NCBI GenBank assembly: GCA_003164135.1
Contig: PLSD01000041.1
Coordinates: forward strand, 1 to 47,075
Length of the DNA stretch: 47,075 bases
Origin: Acetobacteraceae bacterium
Lineage (GTDB): Bacteria > Pseudomonadota > Alphaproteobacteria > Acetobacterales > Acetobacteraceae
Direction: 5' to 3'
Both the position numbers and the translations under genes were made by a program. The notes under the pieces are model-generated. The model was not told the origin of the DNA. It made no database searches and saw only the letters and a program-made list of their open reading frames with translations. Shown here in pieces: positions 43,910 through 47,075 of the stretch. Position 1 is the stretch's first letter, and the number at the start of each line of letters is the position of its first letter.

Positions 43910-44719
43910 ATGTCTCAGCTCAAGGGGCGGATCGCGATGGTTACCGGTGCGGGCTCCGGCCTTGGCCGGGCCAGTGCGCGCGCACTGGCGGCGCGCGGCG
44001 CGTGCGTGGCGGTGGCGGATTTAAATGATGAGGCGGCCGGGGAGACGGTGGCGCTGATTACCGGGGCCGGTGGTGAAGCCTGCGCCGTGCACATCGACAT
44101 ATGTTCGGAAGAAAAGATCAAGGCGGCGACCGAAGCGGTGGTGCGCAAATACGGGCGGCTGGATATTCTGCACAATAACGCCGCCTATGCGCCGGGGCAT
44201 GTGTTGGCGAACGATATCGATATACTAACAATATCCACGCAAAACTGGGATATGGTGATGCAGGGTACGTTGCGCGGCACGATGCTGGGCTGCCGCTACG
44301 GTGTTATTGAAATGCTGAAGACTGGCGGCGGCAGTATTATCAATACGTCGTCGATGTATGGGGTCAGTGCGTTTAACCAGATGCCGGCTTATGGTGTTTC
44401 CAAGGCCGCGATTAACATGCTGACGCAGAATGTGGCCACTGCCTATGGCCGCAAGGGTATACGTTGCAATGCCGTGGCGCCATCCATGATACGGACGCCG
44501 ATGCTGGAAGGGGCGGTACCCGAGGCGTTCATCACCATGAATGCGGACGCCACGCTGGTGGGGTATCTCGGCATACCGGAAGATATTGGAAATATTGTGG
44601 CGTGGCTTGCCTCCGATGATGCGCGTTATATCACCGGCCAGGTGATTCATGCCGACGGCGGGTCCACAGCGCATCTGCCGACCTATGCCGATGCACGACG
44701 GTTTTTCGGCGAGGTGTAA
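43910..44719 (+). CDS. Short-chain dehydrogenase/reductase (copy 2)
   Basis: A 269-aa classical SDR: VTGAGSGLGRASARALAARG (TGxxxGxG), HNNAAYAPG, Ser in NTSSMYG, and Y-x3-K in YGVSKAA. ADLNDEAA after beta-2 suggests NAD preference. AAGGGAG lies about 8 nt upstream. It occupies the same module position as copy 1 but is more divergent in sequence than the Rieske pair, including a longer C-terminus (TYADARRFFGEV). Confidence 0.9.
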   Translation: MSQLKGRIAMVTGAGSGLGRASARALAARGACVAVADLNDEAAGETVALITGAGGEACAVHIDICSEEKIKAATEAVVRKYGRLDILHNNAAYAPGHVLANDIDILTISTQNWDMVMQGTLRGTMLGCRYGVIEMLKTGGGSIINTSSMYGVSAFNQMPAYGVSKAAINMLTQNVATAYGRKGIRCNAVAPSMIRTPMLEGAVPEAFITMNADATLVGYLGIPEDIGNIVAWLASDDARYITGQVIHADGGSTAHLPTYADARRFFGEV

Positions 44720-44728
44720 GGAGCCGGC

Positions 44729-45136
44729 ATGTCTATTGAAACCAATAAAAAGCTGGTGCAACAGGCTTACGATTATCTCAGCACGCGCAATTTGCCCGCC
44801 TTGTTCGCGCTCATCCATGAGGAGGGATCATGGTCCGTACCTTACCGGCCCGATATGTTCCAGTTCGCCGGTTTCCGCGACAAGCAAGGGGTGTCGGAAC
44901 TGCTGACGAACTTTTTGTCAGGGTTTGACAAGTTCAGTTTCAAAGTTGAAATCATGACGGCCGAGGACGACCGTGTTGCTGTCGAAGCGCGGTCCGAAGG
45001 CGTGGGGCCTGGGGCGGCACGCTACGAGAATGTGTATAATATGATTTTCATCGTTAAAGATGGCAAATTATATACGGTACGGGAATACTTTGATCCGTTC
45101 CAGGTAGTTGCATATGTAAATCAAATAGGGGCCTGA
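44729..45136 (+). CDS. SnoaL/NTF2-like protein (copy 4)
   Basis: A 135-aa protein: NKKLVQQAYDYLSTRNLPAL, ALIHEEGSWSVPYRPDMF, and YNMIFIVKDGKLYTVREYFD, typical of SnoaL-like polyketide cyclase/NTF2 proteins. AAGGAG lies 6 nt before the ATG, 9 bp after the SDR stop. It is the last gene of the rightward Rieske operon and converges with the flavoprotein gene that ends 8 bp away. Confidence 0.8.
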   Translation: MSIETNKKLVQQAYDYLSTRNLPALFALIHEEGSWSVPYRPDMFQFAGFRDKQGVSELLTNFLSGFDKFSFKVEIMTAEDDRVAVEARSEGVGPGAARYENVYNMIFIVKDGKLYTVREYFDPFQVVAYVNQIGA

Positions 45137-45144
45137 CTGCGCGA

Positions 45145-46809
45145 TCAATCCGGTGATGCCGCGAGATGCCGGGCGGCGATGTAGCCGAAGGTCATAGCCG
45201 GCCCGATGCTTGATCCGCCACCGGGGTAGCGGCCGCGCATCATCGTGTTGTTGTCGAGACCGGCAGCGTAAAGGCCAGGGATGGGGGCGCCGTTGGGACC
45301 GAGAACCTGCGCGTGTTCGTTGGTGTCCAGCCCCGCGAGTGTGCTTAAATCGCTGGGCCTGATTTCCAGAGCGTAAAATGGCGGCGTGCGCAAAGCTCCC
45401 AGGGCCGGGTTGGGTTTGTGACTCGCATCGCCCATGTAGGCGGAATATTCATTGCCGCCGCGGTTGAAATCCGGGTCATGTCCGGCGTCGGCGTAGGTGT
45501 TGAAGGTGGCGACGGTCTGCTCCAGCGCGGCCGCGTCGAGTCCGATTTTCTCTGCCAGCGCGCGGATGCTCCCAGCCTCGACGATGTAGCCTTTTTTCAC
45601 CCAGGGGGAGATGGGAAAGGGTGCCGGTTTGACCATGCCAAGACCGTATTTTTGTACGGCGGTGTGGTCGTTGATCTGCCAGATTTTCGTGACGCCCTTG
45701 GCTTGCGTGGTGGTGCCGAAATTCTGGTAGTGGAAACTCTCGTCGACGAAACGCTGGGCGGTGCGGGCGTCGACCATGATCGAGCCGGGGCAATGCCGGT
45801 CGAAAAACAGTGAGGGAAATTTGGCGAGAGTGCCGTCCTTGTGCTTGAGCGCGGACGCAGGCACCCAGATGCCGTTGGCGGCATTGCCCTCGTTGAGCGT
45901 GCCGCCGGCGGTGATGCCCATGTTGATGCCGTCGCCCTGGCTGCCTTCAGGCTGGAGCGACCAGCCGGCATCTGCCTGGGCAACGTATTTGCGGCGCATT
46001 TCCGTGTTGGCGCCAAAGCCGCCGCTGGCCAGAATCACGCCGCGCCGGGCAAAGAAATTCACCGTGCCGCCGCGATGGTTGGCGCGCACGCCTATGACGA
46101 TGCCATTTTCAAGCAGCAGCTCCTGGGCGCGGTGTTCGCTTAACAGCAGCATCCCGGCATCGGCGGCGGATTTAAGCAGCCGGCCGGCCAGCGCATTGCC
46201 GTTGGCCAGCACGCTGCCGCGCCGGCCAAGGGCACGGTCTCGCGCGTAACCGAGCATGCGCTTGGTGGTGAGTTTCAGGGCGGCGAAGGATTTATTCCAC
46301 ATCGACATCATGAAGGCATCGGCGGGGCTGAGCTGCATGCTGCTGAACAGGCCCATTTCCTGGATTGGCGGACGGAGTTTTTTGAACCAGGGACCCATTT
46401 CCCGGGCGTCGTAATCGGCGGTCAGCAGGCAGCGTCCGGTTTTCCAGCCTGGCTGGCCGGGGGCGTAATCAGGGATGGTGCTGGCGGTTAGGCGGAGGTC
46501 TGTGTTCTGTTCGAGGTATTCGAGCATTTTTGGCGCATTTTCTAAAAACGCATCGACCTTGGCGGCGTCATAGAAATTGCCGAGCACCGCGCGCAGGTAG
46601 GTCGCGGCTTCGGCGCGGCTGTCGCTCACGCCAAGTTCTGGCTGGTGATGATTTGCGGGGATCCATACGCCACCACCGGAGAGGGCGGTGGTGCCGCCGA
46701 ATACCGGCGTGGCTTCGAGCAGGGTCACCTGCAATCCGGCTTTGGCGGCGGTGATCGCGGCGGTGAGTCCGCCGGCGCCCGAGCCGATGACGATGACATC
46801 TGCTTGCAT
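45145..46809 (-). CDS. FAD-dependent dehydrogenase, 3-ketosteroid dehydrogenase/fumarate reductase-like
   Basis: A 554-aa flavoprotein: VIVIGSGAGGLTAAITAAKA (FAD-binding GxGxxG), GGTTALSGGGVWIPAN, GVILASGGFGANTE, and the C-terminal YPGGGSSIGPAMTFGYIAAR. This pattern is that of 3-ketosteroid delta1-dehydrogenases and related flavocytochrome-type enzymes that introduce or reduce a double bond next to a carbonyl. Start ATG 46809 has AGGGAG 6 nt upstream. A steroid or other alicyclic ketone intermediate is possible, but the substrate is not shown. Confidence 0.82.
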   Translation of the reverse strand: MQADVIVIGSGAGGLTAAITAAKAGLQVTLLEATPVFGGTTALSGGGVWIPANHHQPELGVSDSRAEAATYLRAVLGNFYDAAKVDAFLENAPKMLEYLEQNTDLRLTASTIPDYAPGQPGWKTGRCLLTADYDAREMGPWFKKLRPPIQEMGLFSSMQLSPADAFMMSMWNKSFAALKLTTKRMLGYARDRALGRRGSVLANGNALAGRLLKSAADAGMLLLSEHRAQELLLENGIVIGVRANHRGGTVNFFARRGVILASGGFGANTEMRRKYVAQADAGWSLQPEGSQGDGINMGITAGGTLNEGNAANGIWVPASALKHKDGTLAKFPSLFFDRHCPGSIMVDARTAQRFVDESFHYQNFGTTTQAKGVTKIWQINDHTAVQKYGLGMVKPAPFPISPWVKKGYIVEAGSIRALAEKIGLDAAALEQTVATFNTYADAGHDPDFNRGGNEYSAYMGDASHKPNPALGALRTPPFYALEIRPSDLSTLAGLDTNEHAQVLGPNGAPIPGLYAAGLDNNTMMRGRYPGGGSSIGPAMTFGYIAARHLAASPD

Positions 46810-46914
46810 GAACAACTCCCTGGTTCCCCGGTGTACGGACCTGTTGGCGCGTAGTGGGTTTTATTTGTGGCGCCGGACGTTGCTGGCGCGGTTTCCACCT
46901 GAGCGGCAAAGTGC

Positions 46915-46935
46915 ATATAACTTTCCAAGTGGTCA
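46915..46935 (-). promoter_or_regulatory. Island operator + -10, site e (drives the KSTD-like gene)
   Basis: The minus strand reads TGACCACTTGGAAA (46935-46922), a palindrome with a degenerate second arm, then G and TTATAT (46920-46915). Position relative to the gene and the -10 agrees with the other sites. Confidence 0.5.
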
Positions 46936-47017
46936 ATAAAAAAATCAGGAATTCCGTATTGAGCCGAACTAAGCAACGTAAAAACAGGAAACTCCGAGTG
47001 ATTTCTCTGGAATATAT

Positions 47018-47038
47018 TGCGCAAATGGTCAGTATAAG
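47018..47038 (+). promoter_or_regulatory. Island operator + -10, site f (rightward, gene outside window)
   Basis: TGCGCA-AA-TGGTCA (47018-47031) has an intact right arm and a weaker left arm. It is followed by G and a good -10 TATAAG (47033-47038). No start codon with support is visible before the window ends at 47075. Confidence 0.45.
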
Positions 47039-47075
47039 TTAGTGCTTGCGCGCCTAACATTACAGTTGCACTTTA

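Overview
The window looks like chromosome from a high-GC alphaproteobacterium. Housekeeping genes use strongly C/G-ending codons. The nicotinamide nucleotide transhydrogenase is split into three genes (pntAA, pntAB, pntB), and GapR and DUF1244 proteins are present; these fit Alphaproteobacteria. A homodimeric-type AceE together with pyruvate carboxylase and aromatic catabolism suggests an Acetobacteraceae-like organism such as Acidocella or Acidiphilium. The genus is an inference and was not tested.

Layout. (1) 1-742: the cut-off end of an IS630-type insertion sequence with a two-frame transposase. (2) 760-17126: central metabolism and housekeeping. This holds a lipoprotein, glycerate kinase plus pyruvate kinase, DUF1244, gapR, an APC-type amino acid permease, oligoendopeptidase F, an ABC1/AarF-like kinase, a small methyltransferase, the pnt operon and pyruvate carboxylase. 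(3) 17138-19363: a large serine recombinase and a small ORF, likely a mobile remnant inserted just after pyc. (4) 19364-27185: a regulatory and membrane block. It has a DUF4153/4173 membrane protein, a winged-helix regulator and a small membrane protein that appear to share an operator. A saccharopine-dehydrogenase-like protein and a DUF4166 protein are convergent and overlap. A histidine kinase and NtrC-type response regulator follow, with a predicted sigma-54 promoter and paired upstream palindromes beside them. (5) 27369-31955: aceF and aceE, divergent from an Lrp/AsnC regulator. (6) 32084-47075: a catabolic island of about 15 kb.

The catabolic island encodes a TetR regulator, two flavin aromatic hydroxylases, two Rieske oxygenase alpha subunits, two SDR dehydrogenases, a VOC extradiol-type dioxygenase, a fumarylacetoacetate-hydrolase-family enzyme, a 3-ketosteroid-dehydrogenase-like flavoprotein and four NTF2/SnoaL-like proteins. 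It also encodes two copies of a small (~115 aa) protein family that I do not recognise. The triad Rieske alpha + small protein + SDR occurs twice, in two divergent operons. Every transcription unit of the island except the TetR gene has, at its promoter, a 14-bp palindrome related to TGACCA-NN-TGGTCA set directly against a -10-like hexamer. I read this as one co-regulated pathway for an unidentified cyclic or aromatic substrate. The last copy of the palindrome points rightward and suggests another member gene beyond the window.
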